Origin: Novosphingobium mathurense
Lineage (GTDB): Bacteria > Pseudomonadota > Alphaproteobacteria > Sphingomonadales > Sphingomonadaceae
Reading direction: 5' to 3'
Length of the DNA stretch: 64,000 bases
Assembly (NCBI RefSeq): GCF_900168325.1
Contig: NZ_FVZE01000007.1
Coordinates: forward strand, 83,768 to 147,767
Below the pieces are notes generated by a model. The model was not told the DNA's origin. It searched no databases and saw only the letters and a program-made list of their open reading frames with translations. This document shows positions 25,113-32,915 of this stretch, one piece after another (within the stretch, counting starts at the first letter, position 1; every line of letters starts with the position of its first letter). A program made the translations under genes and the position numbers.

Positions 25113-25871
25113 ATGCGTGTGATGTTGAATGTGGCGGTTGCGGTTACCGCCTTGATGTCGACAGTTGTAGAGGCCCATGAAGTTTCGGTAGCGGTTTTCG
25201 AGCCAGAGTACTCGACCTCCTTTCTCTCTGCGAACTCGGTGAGTTCTGCCATGCGGAATGCCATGAGCTCACCAGATCGAGCTGGCGCTGGGGCCGAATT
25301 TGGCTGCTTGGAGTCCAGGTATCATCCGACTTGGTGGCTCAAACCGAGTGTGGAGCTTCGAAGGGCAACGTACTATCCGATTATGACTCAGGTGGCGTGC
25401 GAATTTGGCATTCCAGTTGATCTCATGGATGCAGTAGTGGCGCATGAATCCGGTTATAACCCCAATGTAATCAGCAGGGCAGGTGCGATGGGGATGATGC
25501 AAATCATGCCGGAGACCGCCCGCTCGTTGGGGCTCGCATTCCCGTGGGATCCTGTCGCAAACATGCGCGCCGGTGCCCGCTATTTACGCAACCAAATTTA
25601 CCGGTTCGGACGCATGGACTTGGCGTTAGCCGCCTATAATGCCGGACCAGAACGGAAGTCTCTCAATGCAGGGTACATTCCGGCGATCCCGGAAACCTTG
25701 GGTTACGTGCGCACGATAACAACAAATTGGACTCGGCTTGCAGCCTATACCCCCGACCTGACAGCCGCGGCGGCAAGAGCCAGCGCCGCCACTGTCGCGG
25801 TCCGAACTGCGGGTTATAGGGAGGTCGATCTATTGATCTATTACGGCATAAATGCCGCAAACCCGATATAG
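25113..25871 (+). CDS. Lytic transglycosylase (SLT, conjugation-associated)
   Basis: 252 residues. A signal peptide (residues 1 to about 21, ending VEA) is followed by a linker and an SLT domain. The catalytic Glu112 is in 'AVVAHESGYNP', then 'ISRAGAMGMMQIMPETA', 'NMRAGARYLRNQI' and 'ALAAYNAGP', the full goose-lysozyme-like family signature. It opens local gaps in peptidoglycan for the transfer apparatus, as VirB1-type proteins do. It lies upstream of the T4SS operon, separated by three minus-strand genes, so it is likely transcribed independently. Its 3' end overlaps the convergent small membrane gene by 31 bp. Confidence 0.93.
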   Translation: MRVMLNVAVAVTALMSTVVEAHEVSVAVFEPEYSTSFLSANSVSSAMRNAMSSPDRAGAGAEFGCLESRYHPTWWLKPSVELRRATYYPIMTQVACEFGIPVDLMDAVVAHESGYNPNVISRAGAMGMMQIMPETARSLGLAFPWDPVANMRAGARYLRNQIYRFGRMDLALAAYNAGPERKSLNAGYIPAIPETLGYVRTITTNWTRLAAYTPDLTAAAARASAATVAVRTAGYREVDLLIYYGINAANPI

Positions 25872-26113
25872 TGCGCATAGAGGACACCGATCGCCAGAAT
25901 GCTCGGAAACCCCAGGAAATATGCGAGCTGGAAATGCAACCACACGCGCGGCAACCAGAGAATCCAGGCCACTACCGACTTTTGCGGGGGCCTGATCACG
26001 CCCGTCCGAATGTCGTAGCATGTCTTGAGCGCCGCACAGGCTGAGCAGATCGCGGCGAGCAGGGTTACAGCGCCGTACAGCTTCTGCCATGCCAGAACGG
26101 TCTCAGGGGCCAT
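25841..26113 (-). CDS. Small membrane protein of unknown function
   Basis: 90 residues with about three hydrophobic segments ('LYGAVTLLAAICSACAAL', 'VVAWILWLPRVWLHFQLAYF' and 'FPSILAIGVLYAHYIGFAAF'), consistent with an inner-membrane protein. I do not recognise the family. It starts 8 nt after the stop of the HTH gene at 26122 and is probably in its operon. The 3' end overlaps the lytic transglycosylase gene by 31 bp on the opposite strand. Entry exclusion or immunity of the conjugative element is a possible role, by position only. Confidence 0.6.
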   Translation of the reverse strand: MAPETVLAWQKLYGAVTLLAAICSACAALKTCYDIRTGVIRPPQKSVVAWILWLPRVWLHFQLAYFLGFPSILAIGVLYAHYIGFAAFMP

Positions 26114-26121
26114 TACGTTCG

Positions 26122-26643
26122 TCAGGCCTGCAGGGTCTGGTCGTTTTGCATGACCCGGTCCTGATGCGAGAGCAGCAGATCATAGGCCCGCCGGGCGGCC
26201 TCGTGGATGATCGCCGGCCGCAGGTCGACCTCGATCGAGCCGCGCCGGCAGGTCATGACCTCGAGATAGAAGCTCTTGAGACTTTCGGCAGCCAGGAACA
26301 CGGCCTGATTGGCGTAGGCATTTGGATCGTGGAGCAAGGCTACACTGATTTTAGCCCGAACGTGGTCCATGCCAAGTTCGTTGAAAATCCTGTCGCGCAT
26401 GCCGTCAGTCAGTGGGTTGGTTTTCTTGAGAATCTTGTGGAGCCTCGCACGGGAGATCCGCATCCGGTCAGCCAGATGCGCGGACGGGATGCCCTGTCGT
26501 GCAAGCTCGGCGTTGATCAGCTGCTTGTATTGGTCCTGTTCCCCGGGTCCCGGGTTCGGATTGGCAAAGAGAAAGACCGGTTCCGTCTCGGGATCAGTGC
26601 TCGGCTTGAAGACCGTCTCAGGCGTCAAGTTCCTGTGAGGCAT
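26122..26643 (-). CDS. HTH (XRE-like) protein, probable regulator
   Basis: 173 residues from ATG 26643, which has GGGAGGG 8 nt upstream; an upstream TTG start is less likely. A helix-turn-helix-like segment lies near residues 45-75: 'INAELARQGIPSAHLADRMR' followed by 'ISRARLHKILKKTN'. The rest is mixed helical without a recognised domain. It is followed 8 nt later by the small membrane protein gene. It may regulate transfer genes; the next gene upstream (to 27093) and the repeat array lie on the same control side. Confidence 0.65.
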   Translation of the reverse strand: MPHRNLTPETVFKPSTDPETEPVFLFANPNPGPGEQDQYKQLINAELARQGIPSAHLADRMRISRARLHKILKKTNPLTDGMRDRIFNELGMDHVRAKISVALLHDPNAYANQAVFLAAESLKSFYLEVMTCRRGSIEVDLRPAIIHEAARRAYDLLLSHQDRVMQNDQTLQA

Positions 26644-26733
26644 TTTCCATCCCTCCCAAGGCAAAACGTCTATGGGATGGCATAACCTGTCAAGAGTCTT
26701 AAGAAGCGCTTGGGCTTTGCTCCGGTGCTCTAC

Positions 26734-27093
26734 CTAGATCAGATTGTGGCGCTCGGCGAGGTAGACTGCGAGCGGCACGAGGATCTTATCAACGCCCTGT
26801 TTCTCTCCGATCTTCTTTACCTTGTCGCGCAGCGCATCGTAGTCGCTCGACCACTTCGGCGTGACCTCAAGCCACACCGCGATGTCGCCGTCGACCGCGA
26901 ATTCGCTAAGGAAGAGGTCGAGCTCTTCCTTGGAAATCCCATGGGATTTAAGGCGTCCACAGGCCCTTTGCACCGTCGTTCGCATCGTCTGGAAGCGCCC
27001 GGTACGCTTGGAATAGGCGCACATCGCCTCGGCCAGCAGGTCGAAGCACTGCTGGCTCAGGTGGATCCGGACATTGCGGTTTCCGGTAGCCAT
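26734..27093 (-). CDS. Small unknown protein beside the repeat array (possible ribbon-helix-helix)
   Basis: 119 residues from ATG 27093 (MATGNRNVRIHLSQQCFDLL). An N-terminal strand 'NVRIHLS' followed by a helix 'QQCFDLLAEAMCAYSK' resembles a ribbon-helix-helix start, but this is weak. The C-terminus is charged ('LRDKVKKIGEKQGVDKILVP'). The frame stays open upstream through the 21-bp repeats to 27303, but that extension reads as a repeat artefact. It is divergent from traA with the array between them, so it is the first candidate for the array-binding protein. No ribosome-binding site is obvious. Confidence 0.6.
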   Translation of the reverse strand: MATGNRNVRIHLSQQCFDLLAEAMCAYSKRTGRFQTMRTTVQRACGRLKSHGISKEELDLFLSEFAVDGDIAVWLEVTPKWSSDYDALRDKVKKIGEKQGVDKILVPLAVYLAERHNLI

Positions 27094-27429
27094 AGGCGGG
27101 TCATCCAGGACATCTGTCGCAGCACATAATGGGCCGAAATTGTAAATTTGGCGAATCCGGTCCGGACGAGGCGAGTCGCCATACTCGTTTCCTGCCGCGG
27201 GAACAGCAATTCCCCTTGGGGCAAAAACGTTTCCCGAAAAGGAAAATGCAGTTCCCGTAGAGGGGATTCCGTTTCCCCAAACGGGAAACAAAGCACGCCC
27301 CAAGTTGCCGCCCCGGGAAAACTTCCGATTCGCTTGGGCGCCTCAACCACCTGTTAATTGCCCGGCGGAGCGCACCTCTGTTCATTCTGAAGGCCGTGAA
27401 TGACGCGGCTTTTGGAAAAAGGACGAGAG
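27094..27429. promoter_or_regulatory. Divergent control region of the transfer operon
   Basis: 336 bp between the small minus-strand gene and traA. It holds the five-unit repeat array (27187-27288), a further GGGAAA half site near 27315, and presumably the tra promoter in 27300-27420. It could also carry oriT or an origin function, which cannot be decided from sequence. Confidence 0.5.
27187..27288. repeat. Five inverted-repeat units at exact 21-bp period (iteron-like array)
   Basis: Units begin at 27187, 27208, 27229, 27250 and 27271. Each is about 18 bp with the pattern (G/A)(T/A)TTCC-N6-GG(G/A)NA: unit 1 GTTTCC-TGCCGC-GGGAAC, unit 2 AATTCC-CCTTGG-GGCAAA, unit 3 GTTTCC-CGAAAA-GGAAAA, unit 4 AGTTCC-CGTAGA-GGGGAT, unit 5 GTTTCC-CCAAAC-GGGAAA. 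The arms are conserved and palindromic; the 6-bp centres vary. Two helical turns per unit put all sites on one DNA face, as expected for cooperative binding. Confidence 0.8.
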
Positions 27430-27744
27430 ATGAAACGCATCACACAAGGGAAGGGGCAGACCCTGCTCCAGGGCGCGGCGGTCGTCGCAGTCGCGGCCGT
27501 CTTCGGCAGCGAGGTCGCGATGGCCGGCGCGGACGCCACCTTCAACACGGCGCTCACCGCCTTCACCGGCTTCCTCGAAGGTTCCGGCGGCAAGATCATC
27601 ACCGTGCTGAGCCTGGCCGGCGGCATCGTCGGCCTCGCCTCGGGCCGCTTCAGCTTGGCGCAGGTCGCCATTCCGGTGGGCGTCGGTGTCGGCGCCGGGA
27701 CCGGCGTGCCGATCGTCACCGCCGCAGTCACCGCGACGATCTGA
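27430..27744 (+). CDS. traA: Conjugative pilin precursor TraA
   Basis: 104 residues from ATG 27430, with AAGGA about 7 nt upstream. A basic start (MKRITQGKGQ) and a hydrophobic leader ending near 'EVAMAGA' are followed by a short helix and two hydrophobic segments ('IITVLSLAGGIVGLASG' and 'VAIPVGVGVGAGTGVPIVTA'), the F-pilin plan. It is the first gene of the transfer operon, ahead of traL and traE. The pilin subunit is inserted in the inner membrane and assembled into the mating pilus. Confidence 0.85.
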   Translation: MKRITQGKGQTLLQGAAVVAVAAVFGSEVAMAGADATFNTALTAFTGFLEGSGGKIITVLSLAGGIVGLASGRFSLAQVAIPVGVGVGAGTGVPIVTAAVTATI

Positions 27745-27802
27745 CCCAAGCGGTCCCCCTCCGGCCCATTCGGCCGGACAACCTGGAGGGCGGTGTCGTC
27801 TC

Positions 27803-28087
27803 ATGAATCGCTACACGGTTCCCGCGCATCTCGATGATCCCGAGCTCATCGGTTTTTGGACGCTCGATGAGTTTCTCGCGATGATCCTGCCCTTCGCGTG
27901 GGGGATCCTGTCTCAACATATTCTGATTGGGATTTCAGCAAGCGTGCTGGCCTGGTGGGGATTGCGCAAGTTGAAGGCGGGACGTGCCGTCTCGTGGATC
28001 ATTCACTGGGCCTACTGGTACCTGCCTGGTGCCTTCATGGGCCTTAAGGCGACGCCGCCCTCCCATCTTCGACTGATGGCGGGCTGA
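27803..28087 (+). CDS. traL: T4SS inner-membrane protein TraL
   Basis: 94 residues. It matches TraL (VirB3-like) by size and position: 'PAHLDDPELIGFWTLDEFLA' at the N-terminus, then two hydrophobic stretches ('MILPFAWGILSQHILIGISA' and the 'IIHWAYWYLPGAF' region). It follows traA by 58 bp with GGAGGG before the start and sits 1 nt ahead of traE. In F-type systems it is an inner-membrane part of pilus assembly. Confidence 0.85.
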   Translation: MNRYTVPAHLDDPELIGFWTLDEFLAMILPFAWGILSQHILIGISASVLAWWGLRKLKAGRAVSWIIHWAYWYLPGAFMGLKATPPSHLRLMAG

Positions 28088-28088
28088 T

Positions 28089-28697
28089 ATGGACCTCTCG
28101 ATTTCCCACGGCCAGGCGCAGCGGCTCCTGAAGCAGCGCAACCTCCTGGCGATCACGGCGACAGGGCTGTTTGGCCTCAGCGTACTGCTGACGCTCACCG
28201 CCGCGCACCGCGACCGGGAGGTCGTGCTGCAGCCGGTGCTGGCCAAACCGCTTACGCTGTCATCCAGCCACGTCGACAAGGACTATCTCGAGCTGGTGAC
28301 GCGCGACGCCGCGCTGCTCACGCTCAACCGCTCGCCGTCCAACCTCCAGTACTGGATGGATTCGATCCTGGCGATCACGGATCCGAGGACCCACGGCCGG
28401 ATGAAGGCCGAGCTCATGAAAGTGTTCAATGAGCAGAACGGCTCGAACGTCTCGCAGTATTTCACGATCGAGCAGCTGAGCGTCGATCCCGATGCCCTGA
28501 CCAGCGAGGTCAATGGCGTGCTCCATACCGTCGTCGGCTCCAAGGAAGTGACCGCGGAGGCGCGGACCTTCCGCTTCGTGTGGAGCTATTCGGGCGTCAG
28601 CCTCAAGCTCGCCGGGTTCGGGCGCGTCATCAAGGATGGTGCCGGCACCGAGCGCGGGAAGCCCACCAACAACAAAAGCGAAGGGGGAGAGGGGTGA
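28089..28697 (+). CDS. traE: T4SS protein TraE (VirB8-like)
   Basis: 202 residues. A single N-terminal membrane segment (about 20-41, 'LLAITATGLFGLSVLLTLTA') is followed by a periplasmic domain with 'HVDKDYLELVTRDAALLTLN' and 'NGSNVSQYFTIEQL', typical of TraE. TraE is the F-type counterpart of VirB8, bridging the inner-membrane complex and the TraB/K/V core. Its stop overlaps the traK start (TGATG). Confidence 0.9.
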   Translation: MDLSISHGQAQRLLKQRNLLAITATGLFGLSVLLTLTAAHRDREVVLQPVLAKPLTLSSSHVDKDYLELVTRDAALLTLNRSPSNLQYWMDSILAITDPRTHGRMKAELMKVFNEQNGSNVSQYFTIEQLSVDPDALTSEVNGVLHTVVGSKEVTAEARTFRFVWSYSGVSLKLAGFGRVIKDGAGTERGKPTNNKSEGGEG

Positions 28698-29491
28698 TGG
28701 CCCAGCTTGGATGGGGCGCGATTGGGGTGGGCGCGGTGCTCGCCGGCAGGCCCTACGCGATTACTGGACGACCGGTGGGCGCGGCGCTCATCTGCCTTGG
28801 CGCGCTCTGCCTAGCCGCACCCGCTATGGCCGACCAGAATATCCCTGCCGCCGATAACGGCACGGTTGCCTGCCTCGCCTCGGCCAAGGACCTCACCCGG
28901 ATCAGCCTTGCCGGCGACCAGTTCGCCTCGGTCTCGAAGATCAGCACCGGCAACCCGGCCGAGGACTTCAAGATCGTCAACGAGCCGGTGCGCGGCGACA
29001 TCTACCTCTCGGTCCCCGATGGCTATGTGCGCGGCAACCTCTCGTTCTTCGGAACCACCCGCAAGGGCTACGTCTACAAGTTCGTCTGCCAGGTTCGCGG
29101 GAATGATGCCGAGCAGGTCTTCGTCACCAATACCGCGATCAAGGCCGAGGCAGCACGCGACTGGGAGGTACGAAGCTCGCCCGAGGACAGCGCGGTGCGC
29201 CTCGCCCAGGCAATGTACCGCAGCGAGACCATCGAGGGCTTCGAGGTGCGCCAGGACGTGCTCGAGCCGGTGACGGTCGGCAAGCTCGAGGTCCAGCAGG
29301 TTGGTGAATACCGCGGTGCCGACCTCAAGGGGCTGGTTCTGCGCGTCCGCAACACTGGCCGCGATGCGCTGCCGCTCGACGAGAACATGCTCGCCGCCAA
29401 GGGCGCGGTCGCCTTCATGACCCCGGTGAGCGAACTCGCGCCCGGACAGGCCGCCGCCGTCTACCTCATCCAGTCGAACGGAGGCCGCTGA
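28697..29491 (+). CDS. traK: T4SS secretin-like protein TraK (VirB9-like)
   Basis: 264 residues from ATG 28697. The signal peptide appears unusually far in (residues about 27-45, 'GAALICLGALCLAAPAMADQ'), so an alternative GTG at 28775 may be the true start. The periplasmic part has 'FKIVNEPVRGDIYLSVPDGY' and 'DVLEPVTVGKLEVQQVGEYR', as in TraK. TraK forms the outer-membrane core ring with TraB and TraV. Its stop overlaps the traB start (TGATG). Confidence 0.88.
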   Translation: MAQLGWGAIGVGAVLAGRPYAITGRPVGAALICLGALCLAAPAMADQNIPAADNGTVACLASAKDLTRISLAGDQFASVSKISTGNPAEDFKIVNEPVRGDIYLSVPDGYVRGNLSFFGTTRKGYVYKFVCQVRGNDAEQVFVTNTAIKAEAARDWEVRSSPEDSAVRLAQAMYRSETIEGFEVRQDVLEPVTVGKLEVQQVGEYRGADLKGLVLRVRNTGRDALPLDENMLAAKGAVAFMTPVSELAPGQAAAVYLIQSNGGR

Positions 29492-30870
29492 TGGATTGGA
29501 AGAACCCGTTCCGCAAAGGGCCCAAGGCGCTCGATGGGCCTGCCAGCGGCGCTGAAGGCAGCGATGCCTCGCCGCTCGGCGATGCGATTCAGGCCAACGA
29601 GGCGGTCAAGAAGAAGCAGATGCTGCTTCTCGGGGCAGGCGGTCTCGCCGCGCTGCTGATCGGCTCGACCTACATCTTTTCGGAGGGCGGCAAGAGCAGC
29701 GACGCCCATGTTAAGAAGGAAGTCGGCGAGGTCTCGGTCGACGAGATGGTCAACAAGAATATGGCTGAGAAGGAGTGGCGCGCCCAATCCGAGGCCCAGA
29801 TGATGGCGATGGACAACAACATGCGCGCGCTCGCCGCCCGCGCGCAGCGCGCCGACCAGCTCGAAGCGCAAATGGCGCAAGGTCAGGCCCAAGGTGCCGG
29901 GGTCTCACCGGACACCGAACGGGTGCTTTCCGCCTATCAGAGCGAGAACGAGCAGCTCAAGGCGGCGCTCGCGGCAGCGCGGCAGTCGCCGGTGATGGGC
30001 CAGCCCATTGTCGGTCCGGGCGCGACCCCGATCGGACCCAGTGCCATGTATGGGCGCACCAGTCCGCCGAGCTACCAGAGCGCGCAGGCGACCCCCGCAG
30101 GGCAAGCCGCGGCGGCCGCGGCGGGCCTGCCAAGCGGACGGGGAAGCGAGGTCAGTCTCGTCTCGTTCAGCGAAGGCGCGAGCGGCACGGGCAGCCCGGT
30201 GCCCAAGGGCAACACGGTCTATACCGACAGTGCCAACTACCTGCCGCCGAACTCGATAGCGGTCGCCAAGGTCATTGTCGGGGTCGATGCCGCCGCCGGT
30301 GTGCAGAGCCAGACCGACCCGCTTCCCGTGGTGCTGCGCATCACCGGGCCGGCGCGCTCGGTCTACGACAATGGGCGCCTGCTCACCACCAACATCGCGG
30401 GATGCCTGGTCAACGGCGCGGCGCGCGGCGACCTCTCGTCCGAGAAGGTCTACGTCAAGCTGCAGCGGATGACCTGCCCGCAGCCGAACGGCCGCTACGC
30501 GGTCTCGGACGTGAAGGGCTTCATCGCGTTTGGCGGCAAGACCGGGGTGAGGGGGCGCGTGGTCAGCCGCGAAGGCTCGCTCATCGGCCAGGCGTTCCTC
30601 GCCGGGCTCGCCGGCGGGTTCGGTCGCGGGTTTTCGGCCAACACCAATTCGATCCTTCAGGGCACCAACGTCAATGTGAACGGCCAGCGCCAGAAGCTCG
30701 GCGCCGGAGAGATCCTCCAGGGCGGGCTTGGCGAAGGCGTCGCGACCTCGGCCGACACGGTGTCCAAATACCTGATCGAGCGGGCCGAACAGTACCAGCC
30801 CGTGATCGAGATGCCGACCGGGATCGATGTCGAAATCGTGTTCCTCGAGGGCGTGTTCATCAACGGATGA
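29491..30870 (+). CDS. traB: T4SS core protein TraB (VirB10-like)
   Basis: 459 residues. A short cytosolic N-terminus precedes one membrane helix (about 43-62, 'QMLLLGAGGLAALLIGSTYI'), a coiled-coil, Gln/Ala-rich periplasmic stretch (about 90-160), and the C-terminal TrbI/VirB10 beta-barrel domain ('ILQGGLGEGVATSADTVSKY', 'EIVFLEGVFING' at the end). It spans from inner to outer membrane and links energy use to the TraK/TraV ring. Continuous operon context. Confidence 0.92.
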   Translation: MDWKNPFRKGPKALDGPASGAEGSDASPLGDAIQANEAVKKKQMLLLGAGGLAALLIGSTYIFSEGGKSSDAHVKKEVGEVSVDEMVNKNMAEKEWRAQSEAQMMAMDNNMRALAARAQRADQLEAQMAQGQAQGAGVSPDTERVLSAYQSENEQLKAALAAARQSPVMGQPIVGPGATPIGPSAMYGRTSPPSYQSAQATPAGQAAAAAAGLPSGRGSEVSLVSFSEGASGTGSPVPKGNTVYTDSANYLPPNSIAVAKVIVGVDAAAGVQSQTDPLPVVLRITGPARSVYDNGRLLTTNIAGCLVNGAARGDLSSEKVYVKLQRMTCPQPNGRYAVSDVKGFIAFGGKTGVRGRVVSREGSLIGQAFLAGLAGGFGRGFSANTNSILQGTNVNVNGQRQKLGAGEILQGGLGEGVATSADTVSKYLIERAEQYQPVIEMPTGIDVEIVFLEGVFING

Positions 30871-30880
30871 GGAGGGTGTC

Positions 30881-31756
30881 ATGAAACTGAAGTCACTAAA
30901 TTGGGGGGCGAGCGCCCTTCGCAAACTGGCGATGCCGCTCGCGGCGATCGCGCTCGGCAGCGGGGGCTCGCTGGTCTGGGCGAACGCCAATGCCAATGCG
31001 CCGAGCGCGCCGTCGCAAACCGATCTTGCGGTGACCGCCGCGCTCAAGGAGCGCCTGCCGCGTACGCAGGTGAGCCGGGTCAATTGCCAGGTGGTCGATG
31101 GAGTTTGCGAAGTCACGGCCGGATCGCAGCTGTTCTACGTCGACAGGACCGCGCGCTATCTCCTGATCGGCCGGGTCTATGACATGCAGACCCGCCAGGA
31201 CCTGACCGCCGTGCGCCTGCTCGAGGTCAACCCCGACCTGCTGGTCGGCGGGGCTGCCGGCAGCCGGCAGGAAGCCCAAGAAGTCGAGACCCCGCGTCGG
31301 GGCGTGAATACGCCAGCGGCGAGCGGTGCCCCCCGGATGATGTCGCTCGCCGCACTGCCCGAGGCGGGCGGCATTGTCTGGGGAGCAAGCTCGGGCCCGA
31401 CGGTCACCGTCTTCAGCGATTTTCGCTGCGGCTATTGCCGCGCGCTTTCGGGGGTTCTCGAGACCATGAACGTGCGGGTGATCGAACGCCCGATCTCGGT
31501 GCTCGGCAGCCGCGACCTTGCCAACCAGGTGTTCTGCGCGCGCGACCGGCGCAAGGCGGTCAAGGCCGCATATGCCGGCGCCCCGATCACCGACACTCGG
31601 GCCTGCGATACCTCGCCGCTCGATGCCAACGAACGCTTCGCCCGCGAGCAGGGTCTGGCCGGCACGCCGGTGATCGTGCGCTCGGACGGGGCGGTGATCG
31701 AAGGGTTCCGCCCGCGCGAGGTGCTCGAAGCCTGGCTGAAGGGCGCCCGCTCGTGA
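30881..31756 (+). CDS. DsbC-like periplasmic thiol:disulfide isomerase
   Basis: 291 residues from ATG 30881 (GGAGGG 5-10 nt before). A signal peptide (to about residue 34) is followed by a DsbC-type N-terminal dimerisation domain with its own Cys pair (C69, C76) and 'FYVDRTARYLLIGRVYDMQT'. The C-terminal thioredoxin domain has C183-G-Y-C186, and the cis-Pro is in 'GLAGTPVIV'. DsbC proteins are encoded in many F-type transfer regions to fold Cys-rich TraN, TraU and TraH. Here it sits between traB and traV; its stop overlaps the traV GTG start. Confidence 0.9.
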   Translation: MKLKSLNWGASALRKLAMPLAAIALGSGGSLVWANANANAPSAPSQTDLAVTAALKERLPRTQVSRVNCQVVDGVCEVTAGSQLFYVDRTARYLLIGRVYDMQTRQDLTAVRLLEVNPDLLVGGAAGSRQEAQEVETPRRGVNTPAASGAPRMMSLAALPEAGGIVWGASSGPTVTVFSDFRCGYCRALSGVLETMNVRVIERPISVLGSRDLANQVFCARDRRKAVKAAYAGAPITDTRACDTSPLDANERFAREQGLAGTPVIVRSDGAVIEGFRPREVLEAWLKGARS

Positions 31757-32910
31757 CCGCGCTGACCCCGAAACAGCTGGCCAGCCTCGAGCGCGCAGTG
31801 GCGCGAAGGTCGCGCGGGCAGATCTCGCTGCCGCCGGCCGCGATCGAGCGGGCCGAGGCGATTGCGCTTTGGCATGAGGTCACGGCGAGTTTCGCCAATT
31901 CCAAGGGCCAGCGGCTCTCCGCGCGGGATCTCGACCGCCTGCGCAGCCGGGCCTGGCAGGTCTCGCACGGTCATGCAGCGCTCAGCGAAACCGGGCTCAG
32001 CCTCGAAGCGGGCCTTGCATTCTGGCGCCTCGCGCTGCGGCTCGGAAAGCTGGCCGAGCGGCGCAAGCCAGGCACCCTCACGCGGGCAGCGTCGGTCGCC
32101 GCGCTCGGTCTCGCCGCCACCCAGCTCGCGGCCTGCACCAGCCTGTTCGGCGGCAACATCAAGGGCAGCTTCGCCTGCAGCGCGCCGAATGGCACCTGCG
32201 CGCCTTCGACAGTGATCGACGACCAGGCCCTGTCGGTGATCCAGAACGCCCGGCCGATGACGCCTGCCGGACCCTATATGCGCTCGCCAACGGCGGCGCG
32301 ACCAACAACCACAGCCTATGTCCCGTCCGGAACTGGGCGCATCACGCCGGCACAGGGCGGCATGGCCCACCGCGAGCGGCGGGTGCTCCGGGTGGTGTTC
32401 CCATCGTTCGTCGATGGCGGCGGCAATCTCCATGAGCCGCGGATCGTGCATGCGGTGGTCGATGATGGGGCCTGGATGCAGCTCTCAGGCAGCGAACCCA
32501 CGGCGATCGACCGGATCGAGGGCCGCACGGCGAGCCTTGCCAGCGCGGCTTTCACCCCGCCGCCGTCCTTGCCAGATGCGGCAATCCTGCCGAGTGACAT
32601 GTCACCTGCACCAGAGGTCAAACCCGCACCTGCTGGGCCGCCAAGTCCCGAAGCCGTTGCGGCGGCGCGCGCCAAGGGTGCAGCGCTGAAGTCCGGGAGC
32701 GCGATCGACGTGATCCGCGCCGAGGTTCAAAGCCGCCTCGCACAAACGGCGAAAGTCTCTGGTGCCGCACCGCCGGTAGCAGCCCTCGCGCCCAACGCGG
32801 CACAAGGCGCGGCACATATTGCGGCACCTGTCGATGCGGTCAAACCCGCGCCGGGCACTGCAGCGCCGGTCAATGCTCCGGCGGCCTTTCCCGCCAAGGT
32901 TGAGGAGTAG
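31753..32910 (+). CDS. traV: TraV-like outer-membrane lipoprotein with N-terminal extension
   Basis: 385 residues from GTG 31753, overlapping the previous stop. A lipobox L-A-A-C with Cys128, after a basic stretch (AERRKPGTLTR) and a hydrophobic segment, marks a lipoprotein signal. The TraV-type 'GSFACSAPNGTCAPSTVIDD' follows, then a Pro/Ala-rich tail. The signal starts only near residue 100, and no ATG, GTG or TTG lies in frame between residue 16 and the lipobox, so residues 1-100 (helical, 'LTPKQLASLERAVARRSRGQ') look fused on. TraV anchors the TraK/TraB core to the outer membrane. Confidence 0.8.
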   Translation: MTALTPKQLASLERAVARRSRGQISLPPAAIERAEAIALWHEVTASFANSKGQRLSARDLDRLRSRAWQVSHGHAALSETGLSLEAGLAFWRLALRLGKLAERRKPGTLTRAASVAALGLAATQLAACTSLFGGNIKGSFACSAPNGTCAPSTVIDDQALSVIQNARPMTPAGPYMRSPTAARPTTTAYVPSGTGRITPAQGGMAHRERRVLRVVFPSFVDGGGNLHEPRIVHAVVDDGAWMQLSGSEPTAIDRIEGRTASLASAAFTPPPSLPDAAILPSDMSPAPEVKPAPAGPPSPEAVAAARAKGAALKSGSAIDVIRAEVQSRLAQTAKVSGAAPPVAALAPNAAQGAAHIAAPVDAVKPAPGTAAPVNAPAAFPAKVEE

Positions 32911-32915
32911 GGCCG

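Noticed and set aside
27100..27350. Long open frames on both strands across the 21-bp repeats, reading as heptad peptides (e.g. F-P-x-x-E-T-x)
   Set aside because: A 21-bp period is a multiple of three and lacks stops, so every frame stays open and shows heptads. Base-level palindromic arms with variable centres fit a DNA site better than a protein.
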